Part shown: one piece after another, positions 11,013 through 20,276 of the stretch
How the letters are laid out: each line of letters opens with the position of its first letter
How positions within the stretch are numbered: the first letter of the stretch is position 1
DNA from: Bacteroidota bacterium
GTDB lineage: Bacteria > Bacteroidota > Bacteroidia > Flavobacteriales > Flavobacteriaceae
Assembly (NCBI GenBank): GCA_029557895.1
Contig: JAKQHT010000025.1
Span: 62,001 to 126,000 of the forward strand
DNA length: 64,000 nt
Direction of reading: 5' to 3'
The notes under the pieces: generated by a model
What the model saw: only the letters and a program-made list of their open reading frames with translations
Told to the model about the DNA's origin: nothing
Databases searched by the model: none
Translations under genes and position numbers: made by a program

Positions 11013-12335
11013 ATGGACAAACCTGTTGTTGGCTTTTCTAAATTGTCAAAATCTAAAAAAATTGACTGGATTGTAGCTACCTATTTTGATGATAGGGCAT
11101 CCGCCGAACAAATCATCAAACAATACTGGAACAGTGATGAAAAACTGCAACAGCTTCATGATGAGTTTATTGAAAACACCATTACCAATTATTATTTGCC
11201 GTTGGGAGTAGCCCCGAATTTTGTTATAAACGACAGGCCGTACACCATACCCATGGCCATTGAGGAGAGTTCTGTGGTTGCTGCGGCGAGCAAAGCTGCT
11301 AAATATTGGGCAGAGCGTGGCGGTTTTACGGCAGAGGTGGTCTCCACCACAAAAATAGGTCAGGTGCATTTTATGTACCAAGGAAGCAAGGATTCCTTGA
11401 AGCGATTTTTTGAGATATTGAAACCCAGGCTTTTTTCAGAAACAGCATCTATAACCCAAGGCATGCAACGACGCGGAGGAGGTATCCTGGACATTCAGTT
11501 GGTGGACAAGACCGAAGCGCTTGAAAATTACTATCAGCTTCATGCTACTTTTGAAACATTGGATGCTATGGGTGCCAATTTTATCAATTCGTGTTTGGAA
11601 CAATTTGCAAAAACCCTTAAGGATCAAGCACTTCGTTTTGATGGCTTTTCGGATTCTGAAAAACATATTGAAGTTGTGATGAGTATCCTGTCCAACTTTG
11701 TGCCCAACTGTCTGGTCCGTGCCGAAGTACGGTGCAAAGTCGAAGAGTTAAGTGATAATGACATTCCTGACGCGCGGCATTTTGCTGAAAAATTTGTCCA
11801 GGCGGTCAGGATTGCCCAAATTGAACCATTCCGGGCAGTCACGCACAACAAGGGCATCATGAATGGTATCGATGCGGTAGTTCTGGCTACAGGCAATGAT
11901 TTTCGGGCAGTAGAGGCAGGCATCCATGCTTATGCTGCCAAAAGTGGTGCTTACACAAGCCTGACCCACGCAGAAATAGAAAACGGGATTTTCAGGTTTT
12001 GGATCGAAATCCCGCTTGCGGTAGGAACCGTCGGTGGATTGACAAGCCTGCACCCACTTGTGAAATTGTCGTTGGAAATGCTGGGCAAGCCAACTGCCAA
12101 AGAACTGATGAAAATCATTGCAGTGGCGGGCTTGGCCCAAAATTTTGCAGCTTTAAAATCGTTGACCACCACCGGCATCCAAGAAGGACACATGAAGATG
12201 CATTTGTTGAACATGCTCAATCAATTAAACGCTACAAATGACGAAAAAGCGAAAATGACCGAACATTTCAAGTCCCATGCCATTAGCCACCATGCGGTTG
12301 AATCGGCCTTAAACGATTTGCGAATGAAGGCATAA
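11013..12335 (+). CDS. hydroxymethylglutaryl-CoA reductase, class II (degradative-type)
   Basis: MDKPVVGFSKLSKSKKIDW N-terminus; ESSVVAAASKAAKYW; ORF extends to 10926 but the ATG at 11013 fits the promoter. Confidence 0.92.
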   Translation: MDKPVVGFSKLSKSKKIDWIVATYFDDRASAEQIIKQYWNSDEKLQQLHDEFIENTITNYYLPLGVAPNFVINDRPYTIPMAIEESSVVAAASKAAKYWAERGGFTAEVVSTTKIGQVHFMYQGSKDSLKRFFEILKPRLFSETASITQGMQRRGGGILDIQLVDKTEALENYYQLHATFETLDAMGANFINSCLEQFAKTLKDQALRFDGFSDSEKHIEVVMSILSNFVPNCLVRAEVRCKVEELSDNDIPDARHFAEKFVQAVRIAQIEPFRAVTHNKGIMNGIDAVVLATGNDFRAVEAGIHAYAAKSGAYTSLTHAEIENGIFRFWIEIPLAVGTVGGLTSLHPLVKLSLEMLGKPTAKELMKIIAVAGLAQNFAALKSLTTTGIQEGHMKMHLLNMLNQLNATNDEKAKMTEHFKSHAISHHAVESALNDLRMKA

Positions 12336-12368
12336 AATACAGTTTAAAGACCAAAGACAAAAGGAGGA

Positions 12369-13556
12369 ATGAATAATCAACAATCAGAAATCAAGTGTGT
12401 TGGGATAATTGGGAGCGGTACCATGGGCAGCGGCATTGCGCAAGTTGCAGCTACAGCAGGATGTTCCGTGAAATTATACGACACCAATCAGGCTGCACTG
12501 GAAAAAAGCAAAACCACTCTGGAAACGACACTTTCCCGACTGATTGAAAAGCAAAAAATCTCTCAAGAAGAAAAGTATCGCATTCAGGGTAATATGCATT
12601 ATGTGAGTTCGTTGAAAGATTTGGCGGATGCCGATTTGGTCATAGAAGCCATCATCGAAAACCTGGAAATAAAACGCAGTGTCTTTTCAGAATTGGAAAC
12701 CTATGTCACAAATGATTGTATTATTGCATCCAACACCTCAAGTTTGTCCATTGCTTCCATTGCGGCATCGTTAAAAACCCCGAAGCGTTGCTTGGGCATT
12801 CATTTCTTTAATCCCGCTCCGCTAATGCAGTTGGTTGAAGTCATTCCAGCTGTGCAAACTTCCAAAGATGTTTTGGCAACAGCCGTAAAAACCATTGCCG
12901 ATTGGAACAAAACCGTTGCCATTGCCAAGGACACGCCCGGATTTATCGTCAACCGTGTGGCGCGACCATTTTATGGCGAAGCACTTCGCATTTATGAAGA
13001 AGGCATTGCCACTACCCATACGATTGACAATGCACTGAAAGAACTTGGCGGTTTTAAAATGGGTCCGTTTGAACTCATGGATTTCATAGGAAACGACATC
13101 AATTACACCGTAACCGAAACCGTATTTTCAGCCTTTTATTTTGACCCCCGGTACAAACCGTCGTTTACCCAAAAAAGATTGGTGGAAGCCGGTTATTTGG
13201 GCCGAAAAACAGGTCGTGGTTTTTATGATTATTCTGGCAATGTCATTCCGAGCGTATCGAAAGAATCCCTTGATAATGAACAGAGCCAATACATTTTCAA
13301 CCGCATCCTCGTCATGCTTATCAACGAAGCTGCAGATGCACTGTATCTTAACATCGCTTCCGCAAAAGACATCGAGCTCGCCATGACCAAAGGAGTAAAC
13401 TATCCCAAAGGATTATTGGCTTGGGCGAACGAGAAAGGCATAGACTGGTGCGTACAGCAAATTGATGAACTCTATGAAATGTATCATGAAGACAGATATA
13501 GATGTAGTCCGTTGTTGAGAAAATTAAGTAAAGAAAAAAAAATGTTTGAAATATAA
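12369..13556 (+). CDS. paaH: 3-hydroxyacyl-CoA dehydrogenase (PaaH-type)
   Basis: [17 protein letters not shown] Rossmann motif; [14 protein letters not shown]. Confidence 0.88.
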   Translation: MNNQQSEIKCVGIIGSGTMGSGIAQVAATAGCSVKLYDTNQAALEKSKTTLETTLSRLIEKQKISQEEKYRIQGNMHYVSSLKDLADADLVIEAIIENLEIKRSVFSELETYVTNDCIIASNTSSLSIASIAASLKTPKRCLGIHFFNPAPLMQLVEVIPAVQTSKDVLATAVKTIADWNKTVAIAKDTPGFIVNRVARPFYGEALRIYEEGIATTHTIDNALKELGGFKMGPFELMDFIGNDINYTVTETVFSAFYFDPRYKPSFTQKRLVEAGYLGRKTGRGFYDYSGNVIPSVSKESLDNEQSQYIFNRILVMLINEAADALYLNIASAKDIELAMTKGVNYPKGLLAWANEKGIDWCVQQIDELYEMYHEDRYRCSPLLRKLSKEKKMFEI

Positions 13557-13564
13557 TTCTTACA

Positions 13565-13969
13565 ATGACACCCGAAGAAATCCCTTACAAAATGCTCTCT
13601 CTCGACCCATTCAGCCAATGGCTTGGGATAGAAATCATCCACTGCGAAACAGGGAGATGTAAAGTGGGAATGACCATCAGAAAAGAGATGCTCAACAGTA
13701 TGGAAAAAGCCCACGGCGGTATCGCGTATGCATTGGCAGATACTGCTTTTGGTTTTTCGGCTAATACCTACGGAAAATTTGCAGTTTCCGTCGAAACATC
13801 CATCAATCATATCGAGGCATTGGAGGCCGGCGATTATATTACTGCAGAATCGATTATCGATATAACTAAAAATAAGTTAGGCTTTCATATTGTCGAAGTA
13901 AAAAAAGATGATAAACTTGTAGCACTGTTTAAAGGTGTGGTTTACAGAACCGGTAAAGATTGGGAATAA
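13565..13969 (+). CDS. paaI: PaaI-type acyl-CoA thioesterase
   Basis: hotdog fold; NSMEKAHGGIAYALADTAFGF. Confidence 0.88.
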   Translation: MTPEEIPYKMLSLDPFSQWLGIEIIHCETGRCKVGMTIRKEMLNSMEKAHGGIAYALADTAFGFSANTYGKFAVSVETSINHIEALEAGDYITAESIIDITKNKLGFHIVEVKKDDKLVALFKGVVYRTGKDWE

Positions 13970-14000
13970 CCCATAATAACAACATTAAAACTTAAACAAC

Positions 14001-14861
14001 ATGAAATGGAAAGGTCGCAGACAAAGCAGCAATATGGAAGACCGTCGCGGGATGAGTACCGGCGGTAAAGTCGTTGCAGGTGGTGGTGCCATTGGCATCA
14101 TTATACTTTTATTGCAGATTTTTGGTGGTGAAACAGGGCAAAATTTAGCACCTGTTTTAGAACAGTTTAACCAAATACAACAGGTTGAAACCTTGCAAAA
14201 CGGCCAACTTACCGAAGCAGAAGTGGAAATAGGCGAATTTGTAGCCACCGTTTTTGCCGATACAGAAGATGTTTGGAATAAAATATTCAGAGAAAACAAT
14301 CTTGGTACGTACAAAGAGCCAAAAATGGTACTCTTTACCAACTCGGTACAAACAGCCTGCGGCGGCGCAAGCTCTGCTTCGGGACCTTTTTATTGTCCTG
14401 GCGACCATAAAGTATATATGGATATGTCTTTTTTTGAAGAATTAAAAACACGATTTGGTGCCAAAGGTGGCGATTTTGCCATAGCCTATGTCACGGCACA
14501 TGAGGTTGGGCATCACGTGCAAACCCTTTTGGGAACATCAAACAAAGTGCGGCAATTGCAGCAAAACCAAAGCAAAGCCGAAGCCAATAAACTATCTGTA
14601 GCTATGGAGTTGCAAGCCGATTTTTACGCAGGTGTTTGGGCGTATCACAACAAAAAATATCTGGAACCGGGCGATATTGAAGAAGCATTGAGTGCAGCCA
14701 ATGCCGTGGGCGATGATGCCATCCAGAAACGTATGCAGGGCCATGTAGTCCCCGATTCATTTACCCACGGAACTTCCCAGCAGCGTATTGAGTGGTTTAT
14801 GAAAGGCTACCAATCGGGAGATATAAGGCAACACGATACGTTTTCGGCCATATTACAATAA
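14001..14861 (+). CDS. ypfJ: YpfJ-family neutral zinc metallopeptidase
   Basis: TAHEVGHHVQTLLG zinc motif; KWKGRRQSSNMEDRRG N-terminus. Confidence 0.88.
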   Translation: MKWKGRRQSSNMEDRRGMSTGGKVVAGGGAIGIIILLLQIFGGETGQNLAPVLEQFNQIQQVETLQNGQLTEAEVEIGEFVATVFADTEDVWNKIFRENNLGTYKEPKMVLFTNSVQTACGGASSASGPFYCPGDHKVYMDMSFFEELKTRFGAKGGDFAIAYVTAHEVGHHVQTLLGTSNKVRQLQQNQSKAEANKLSVAMELQADFYAGVWAYHNKKYLEPGDIEEALSAANAVGDDAIQKRMQGHVVPDSFTHGTSQQRIEWFMKGYQSGDIRQHDTFSAILQ

Positions 14862-14933
14862 ATAAACAAGTAGTAATCTGGAATGAAGTTTCTGTTTTCA
14901 ACTTCAATTTCAATTTCAACTTCAATTTAAAAA

Positions 14934-16148
14934 ATGGAATCATATATTATTGACGGCATAAGAACTCCTATAGGAAGTTATCAAGGCACACTATCGGCGG
15001 TACGCACCGATGATTTGGCAGCTCTTGTTATTTCTGAAATTGTAAAAAGAAATCCCAACATTCCCAAAGAAGCGTATGACGATGTTATTTTTGGATGTGC
15101 CAATCAAGCAGGCGAAGACAACCGCAATGTGGCGCGCATGGCATTGCTTTTGGCGGGTTTGCCTTGCACCGTTCCCGGCGAAACCGTTAACCGGTTGTGC
15201 AGTTCGGGATTATCGGCAATTATACATGCCAATCGAGCCATAAAAGCAGGTGACGGCGATGTTTTCATTGCCGGGGGTGTCGAAAATATGACACGCGGTC
15301 CTTACGTGATTGGAAAACCATCAAGTGCCTTTGGAACAGATGCCAAAATGTACGATTCCAGTTTCGGGTGGCGGTTTGTCAACCCAAAAATGCATAAAAT
15401 GTACGGTACCGACGGCATGGGAACTACCGCCGAAAACCTGGTTGAAAAATATGCTATATCGCGTGAAGACCAAGATGCTTTTGCCTTGTGGAGCCAAACA
15501 AAAGCCACCAAAGCCCAGCAAAACGGACGATTGGCAAAAGAGATAGTTGCCGTAGAAATCCCACAACGTAAAGGTGATGCGCTCATTTTTGATAAAGACG
15601 AATTCATTAAACCAAGTACAAGTTTGGAAGTCTTGTCAAAGTTGCGTCCCGCATTCAAACCTGAAGGTGGAAGCGTTACGGCAGGCAATTCCAGCGGACT
15701 TAATGACGGTGCGGCTGCGGTAATCGTCGCCTCTGATACCGCCGTAAAACAGTACGGATTAAAGCCATTGGCAAAAATCGTGAGCTCGGCAGTTGTGGGT
15801 GTCGAGCCGAGAATTATGGGTATCGGCCCGGTGGAAGCCTCTCAAAAAGCACTTCAAAAAGCAGGCTTAACACTCAACGATATTGACATTATAGAAATCA
15901 ACGAAGCCTTTGCTGCACAAGCATTGGCATGCACCCGAGCTTTGGGCTTGGCAGATAACGACCCGCGCATCAACCCAAATGGCGGTGCCATTGCCATAGG
16001 ACATCCGCTTGGCGTTACCGGTGCAAGAATTTGCCATTCAGCAGCATTGGAATTGTCTTTGACTGGTAAAAAATATGCACTTGTTACTATGTGCATAGGT
16101 GTTGGTCAAGGTTATGCAGCTGTTATTGAAACCCAAAATGCCCCCTAA
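14934..16148 (+). CDS. paaJ: 3-oxoadipyl-CoA thiolase
   Basis: thiolase; NRLCSSGLSAI; GGAIAIGHPLGVTGAR. Confidence 0.9.
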   Translation: MESYIIDGIRTPIGSYQGTLSAVRTDDLAALVISEIVKRNPNIPKEAYDDVIFGCANQAGEDNRNVARMALLLAGLPCTVPGETVNRLCSSGLSAIIHANRAIKAGDGDVFIAGGVENMTRGPYVIGKPSSAFGTDAKMYDSSFGWRFVNPKMHKMYGTDGMGTTAENLVEKYAISREDQDAFALWSQTKATKAQQNGRLAKEIVAVEIPQRKGDALIFDKDEFIKPSTSLEVLSKLRPAFKPEGGSVTAGNSSGLNDGAAAVIVASDTAVKQYGLKPLAKIVSSAVVGVEPRIMGIGPVEASQKALQKAGLTLNDIDIIEINEAFAAQALACTRALGLADNDPRINPNGGAIAIGHPLGVTGARICHSAALELSLTGKKYALVTMCIGVGQGYAAVIETQNAP

Positions 16149-16164
16149 CCGCCAAAGGGGAATG
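16139..16164. repeat. GC-rich palindromic interspersed repeat, overlapping paaJ stop
   Basis: TGCCCCCTAACCGCCAAAGGGGAAT; related to copies at 21982, 22091, 23938. Confidence 0.6.
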
Positions 16165-16431
16165 CAACCCGCCTACCAAGTTCTCGGTTCTCGGTAAATA
16201 CTGATAACTTTGTTGATTTTGCAACCAAAGTTCCAAATCATGACGCCTTTACTAAAACTGTGACTGAATACTCCCTGCAAAAAATTTAGGTAATAAAATC
16301 TAAATAATTACTTCTGGTAATCACATTAAAACCTGCATTGGGATAAGCTTTGGCAAAAGCCATAGACTGCAAAATAGAAGTAGAATCGGAAATTGGGAAA
16401 GGTACGGCGGTGCATTTAAGAGTTTAGAGTT

Positions 16432-16458
16432 CCTGCAAGGTTTTTTTAACCTTGTAGG
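16432..16458. repeat. inverted repeat CCTGCAAGGTT-TTTTT-AACCTTGTAGG
   Basis: 10/11 arm complementarity counted by eye. Confidence 0.6.
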
Positions 16459-16517
16459 TATCGAAAAATCACTATTGTTTATATTGAAGCTATAATTCAA
16501 ATTCAATAAATATTATT

Positions 16518-16525
16518 TATATTTG
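16518..16525 (+). promoter_or_regulatory. -7 element TATATTTG of toxin-antitoxin operon
   Basis: TAnnTTTG match 17 bp upstream of ATG 16543. Confidence 0.5.
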
Positions 16526-16542
16526 TAAAAAATAAATATAAA

Positions 16543-16788
16543 ATGGCAACATTCACTTCATCACTACCTGACAAATTGCTCAATAATTTGGCTGCAGTGG
16601 CTAAAGAGCTAAAAATTCCAAAAAACAAAATCATTGAAAAAGCCCTGGAGTTGTACTTGGAGCAATTAGATAAAGCTGCCTACCTAAAATCCTATAAAAA
16701 AATGGCTGAAGACGAAGATATGCTTCATATGGTAGAAGAAGGAATGGCAGATTATTACAAACAGCTCAATGACTTGGAAGAAGAATGA
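16543..16788 (+). CDS. ribbon-helix-helix (CopG-like) antitoxin
   Basis: TSSLPDKLLNNLAAVAKELKIPKNKIIEKALELYL; overlaps downstream toxin. Confidence 0.82.
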   Translation: MATFTSSLPDKLLNNLAAVAKELKIPKNKIIEKALELYLEQLDKAAYLKSYKKMAEDEDMLHMVEEGMADYYKQLNDLEEE

Positions 16789-17117
16789 AGCAAGGAGAAA
16801 TTTGGGATGTTTATTTTGACCCTATAAAAGGAAGCGAACAAGGCGGCAGAAGACCGGCTGTAATTATTTCGGGGAATTTGGCAAATGCCAATTTAAACAC
16901 CGTAATTGTCTGTCCGCTGACTTCCAAATTGAAAAACTATCACGGTAATCTTGTAGTAACACCAAATGACATCAATGGGTTGTCAAAAAAATCAGAGGTA
17001 ATGACTGTTCACATTCGCTCTGTTTCTAAAGAACGATTGAAACAAAAAATAGGTCGCTTTAACAGTGACGAGTTGGCTGTAGTCATTCAAAGTTTGAATA
17101 AAATCATTAAATACTGA
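16785..17117 (+). CDS. MazF/PemK-type endoribonuclease toxin
   Basis: GEIWDVYFDPIKGSEQGGRRPAVIISG motif. Confidence 0.9.
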   Translation: MKQGEIWDVYFDPIKGSEQGGRRPAVIISGNLANANLNTVIVCPLTSKLKNYHGNLVVTPNDINGLSKKSEVMTVHIRSVSKERLKQKIGRFNSDELAVVIQSLNKIIKY

Positions 17118-17252
17118 TATTCCTGTCAGAAAATAGAAAAGAACGATATCGCCAACTGTGTTCTCTTTCAAAAATCCTCGTTCAAGTAAAGATTTATTGG
17201 TAGCTTTGTTTCTAACCATAAATAGTCAACATTCGTTATTCCATAATTTGCA

Positions 17253-19748
17253 ATGAACACAATACAACACTACATCCTCGGTAATTGGACCAAAGGTCAA
17301 GGTGAAGGCATACCTGTACAAGATGCCGTAACCGGCGAAATTTTTACTAGCGTTACCACCGAAGGGCTTGATATTCCATCCATCCTGAAATACGGCAGAA
17401 ACAAAGGCGAAACGCTTCGTAAAATGACTTTTCAGGAACGCGGCAATATGCTCAAAAAGCTCGCTTTGCACCTTACCAAACGTAAAGAGCAGTTTTACGA
17501 ATTAAGCTACCGCACCGGCGCAACCCGCATCGACAGTTGGATTGACATTGAAGGCGGTTTCGGAAACCTGTTTGTAAACGCATCTTTACGCAAGCAATTT
17601 CCCAATCAGCCGTTTCATGTGGAAGGCGAACCTGTCGATTTGTCCAAAGGCGGTCAATTTATGGCACATCATATCCTTACGCCCAAAAAGGGCGTGGCGG
17701 TTCATATCAATGCATTTAACTTTCCGGTTTGGGGTATGCTCGAAAAATGCGCCGTCAACTGGATGGCAGGAATGCCTGCCGTGGTGCTTCCCGCCCCGGC
17801 ATCGGCATATCTGGCAGAAGCCGTTGCAAGGGAAATCATCGCTTCGGGAATACTTCCTGAAGGCGCACTGCAAATCATAAACGGTACGGTAAAAAACATA
17901 CTGGACACCGTCGAGTCGCAAGATGTGGTGACATTTACAGGCTCGGCAGCTACGGGTAGATTGCTCAAAGCGCATCCGAGAATCATACAGGAATCGGTAC
18001 CTTTTACCACCGAAGCAGATTCTTTAAACGCTTCTGTTTTGGGCGAAGATGCCGTACCCGGAACACCGGAATTTGACCTGTTCATCAAAGAAGTCCGCAA
18101 AGAAATGACTGTCAAAGCCGGACAAAAATGTACCGCCATAAGACGCATCATCGTTCCCGAAAAACTAATCGACGACGTGCAAGTTGCACTTTCAAAAGAA
18201 CTTGACAAAGTAACCATAGGCGACCCAAGACTTAAAGAAGTGCGCATGGGGGCACTGATCAGTAAAAATCAGGTGCAAGCAGTTCGCAATTCCATTCAGG
18301 ATATTGCCAGAGAAGCACAGATGGTCTATGGTAATCTCGATAAAATCGATGCGATTGGTGCAGATGCAACTAAAGGCGCATTCATCAGTCCGGTATTGTT
18401 GAGAACCAATAATCCTTTTCAAAATATTGCCGTTCACGAGCGTGAAGCTTTTGGTCCCGTAAGCACCATTATGCCGTACAAAACTTTGGACGAAGCAGTG
18501 CAGTTGGCACAAATGGGCAAAGGCTCGCTGGTATCGTCAATTGTTACTTTTGATGATAACATCGCCAAAGAGTACGTGCTGAACGCAGCATCACATCACG
18601 GACGGATATTGGTCCTAAACCGCGATAATGCCAAAGAAAGCACCGGTCACGGTTCGCCATTGCCAACCTTGGTGCATGGCGGCCCGGGACGCGCCGGCGG
18701 CGGTGAAGAAATGGGTGGCATTCGTGGAATCAAGCACTATTTGCAGCGTACCGCCGTTCAAGGTTCGCCTACAACGCTTACCGAAATAACAGGCATTTAT
18801 CAAGCCAAAGCAAAATATAAGCAAGCAGACCAACATCCGTTTAAATACCATTGGGAAGACATCCAGCCCGGAATGTCGCTCAAAACCCATAAGCGCACCG
18901 TTACCGACAGCGATATTATCAATTTTGCCAACCTCACTTGGGACCATTTTTATGCCCATACCGACATTACGTCACTGGACGGAAGCATTTTTGAAAAACG
19001 CACGGCGCACGGTTATTTTATTCTGGCGGCGGCGGCAGGCTTGTTTGTATTGCCCGAAAAAGGGCCGGTAGCAGCCAATTACGGTTTGGAAGAATGCCGG
19101 TTTTTAAGACCGATTTATCATAACGACACCATTTATGTGCGTTTGACATGTAAACAAAAAATAGACAGAGATATTGCCCATGCCGAGTTGCCAAGCGGTA
19201 TCGTAAAATGGTTTGCCGAAGTTTTTGATGCCGATGACGAGTTGGTAGCCGTGGCAACGGTGCTCACCATGGTTCAAAAAAAGCAGACCGTTTTTGTTGA
19301 AATGACCGATACAGCCATTGAAGAATGTTTGCACAAGCTGACCGAAAACACCAAGCCCAAATGGGGAATGATGACGCCACAACACATGGTAGAACATTTA
19401 GAATATACCTATAAGATAGCTACAGGCGAAATAGATGGTTTTGACATTGCCACACCCGAGAAAATTCTCGAAAAAGTACACGCATCGTTGTATAATTACG
19501 AAAAATTTCCGCAAAATGTCGCGTTTCCTTTATATGAAAAAGATGTGCTACAACCGCTGAAATACGCAAATTTAGCCGAAGCAAAGCAGAAATTCATAGA
19601 AGCTCGGGAGGCATACAAAGCCTATTTTAAAACACATCCTGATGCCAGAACCAGAAACGTGGTGTTTGGCGATTTAAACCGTTTTGAATGGTATTTGCTC
19701 GAAAGGAAACATTTGAACCATCATTTTGAGCAGTTTGGGATGTTGTAA
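17253..19748 (+). CDS. paaZ: oxepin-CoA hydrolase / aldehyde dehydrogenase PaaZ with extra C-terminal domain
   Basis: ALDH (GQKCTAIRRI) + MaoC hydratase (WDHFYAHTD) + about 150-aa C-terminal extension. Confidence 0.92.
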   Translation: MNTIQHYILGNWTKGQGEGIPVQDAVTGEIFTSVTTEGLDIPSILKYGRNKGETLRKMTFQERGNMLKKLALHLTKRKEQFYELSYRTGATRIDSWIDIEGGFGNLFVNASLRKQFPNQPFHVEGEPVDLSKGGQFMAHHILTPKKGVAVHINAFNFPVWGMLEKCAVNWMAGMPAVVLPAPASAYLAEAVAREIIASGILPEGALQIINGTVKNILDTVESQDVVTFTGSAATGRLLKAHPRIIQESVPFTTEADSLNASVLGEDAVPGTPEFDLFIKEVRKEMTVKAGQKCTAIRRIIVPEKLIDDVQVALSKELDKVTIGDPRLKEVRMGALISKNQVQAVRNSIQDIAREAQMVYGNLDKIDAIGADATKGAFISPVLLRTNNPFQNIAVHEREAFGPVSTIMPYKTLDEAVQLAQMGKGSLVSSIVTFDDNIAKEYVLNAASHHGRILVLNRDNAKESTGHGSPLPTLVHGGPGRAGGGEEMGGIRGIKHYLQRTAVQGSPTTLTEITGIYQAKAKYKQADQHPFKYHWEDIQPGMSLKTHKRTVTDSDIINFANLTWDHFYAHTDITSLDGSIFEKRTAHGYFILAAAAGLFVLPEKGPVAANYGLEECRFLRPIYHNDTIYVRLTCKQKIDRDIAHAELPSGIVKWFAEVFDADDELVAVATVLTMVQKKQTVFVEMTDTAIEECLHKLTENTKPKWGMMTPQHMVEHLEYTYKIATGEIDGFDIATPEKILEKVHASLYNYEKFPQNVAFPLYEKDVLQPLKYANLAEAKQKFIEAREAYKAYFKTHPDARTRNVVFGDLNRFEWYLLERKHLNHHFEQFGML

Positions 19749-19840
19749 TTTAGTATCAAATAGCCCTTTCATGGTTTTGAATTCTGAAAGGGTTCGAAAT
19801 AGTTTCGTATTTTTGTGTACATTCTTTAACACACAACAAA

Positions 19841-20149
19841 ATGCCCAATTACTATTACGCCACCGTTATTGAAGCACTTGATAAACTTCGTAAAAAAGGT
19901 TATACGGTTGACTTTAACTTGCAGGATGTCGCCATTGCGTCACACCCAGAAAACTATAAAATCACCGAAATTTACCGCTACGAAGGCGATACCGACCCTG
20001 ATGAAGAATCTTTTGTATTCGGGATAGAAGCCAATACCGGCGAAAAAGGCGTTTTCGTAATGGGAGCCGCTGCCGCTTCAGAAGGCAATGTTGCGAAATT
20101 CCTTCACGATATTGACTTTAAAAATGGTGATTCGTCAACAAAAAAATAA
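19841..20149 (+). CDS. small conserved protein (annotated in relatives as phosphoribosylpyrophosphate synthetase-like)
   Basis: 102-aa ORF; YYYATVIEALDKLRKKGYTVDFN. Confidence 0.65.
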   Translation: MPNYYYATVIEALDKLRKKGYTVDFNLQDVAIASHPENYKITEIYRYEGDTDPDEESFVFGIEANTGEKGVFVMGAAAASEGNVAKFLHDIDFKNGDSSTKK

Positions 20150-20276
20150 AGACAAAAGACCAAGGGCAGTATCATTTTTTGTGTCTGCCGTGCCTTTTGC
20201 AAGGTTTTTAAAATTTTATATTTGAATCAAAAAAATCAAGTAAAATCCAAAAACAGTCACTTTTTCACATAAGATT

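Noticed and set aside
17586-18247. Long antisense ORFs opposite paaZ (129 and 181 aa)
   Set aside because: Shadow ORFs of a well-supported gene; composition not protein-like.
19755-19795. CCCTTTCA...TGAAAGGG inverted repeat after paaZ as a regulatory site
   Set aside because: Most simply a terminator-like hairpin; no further support.
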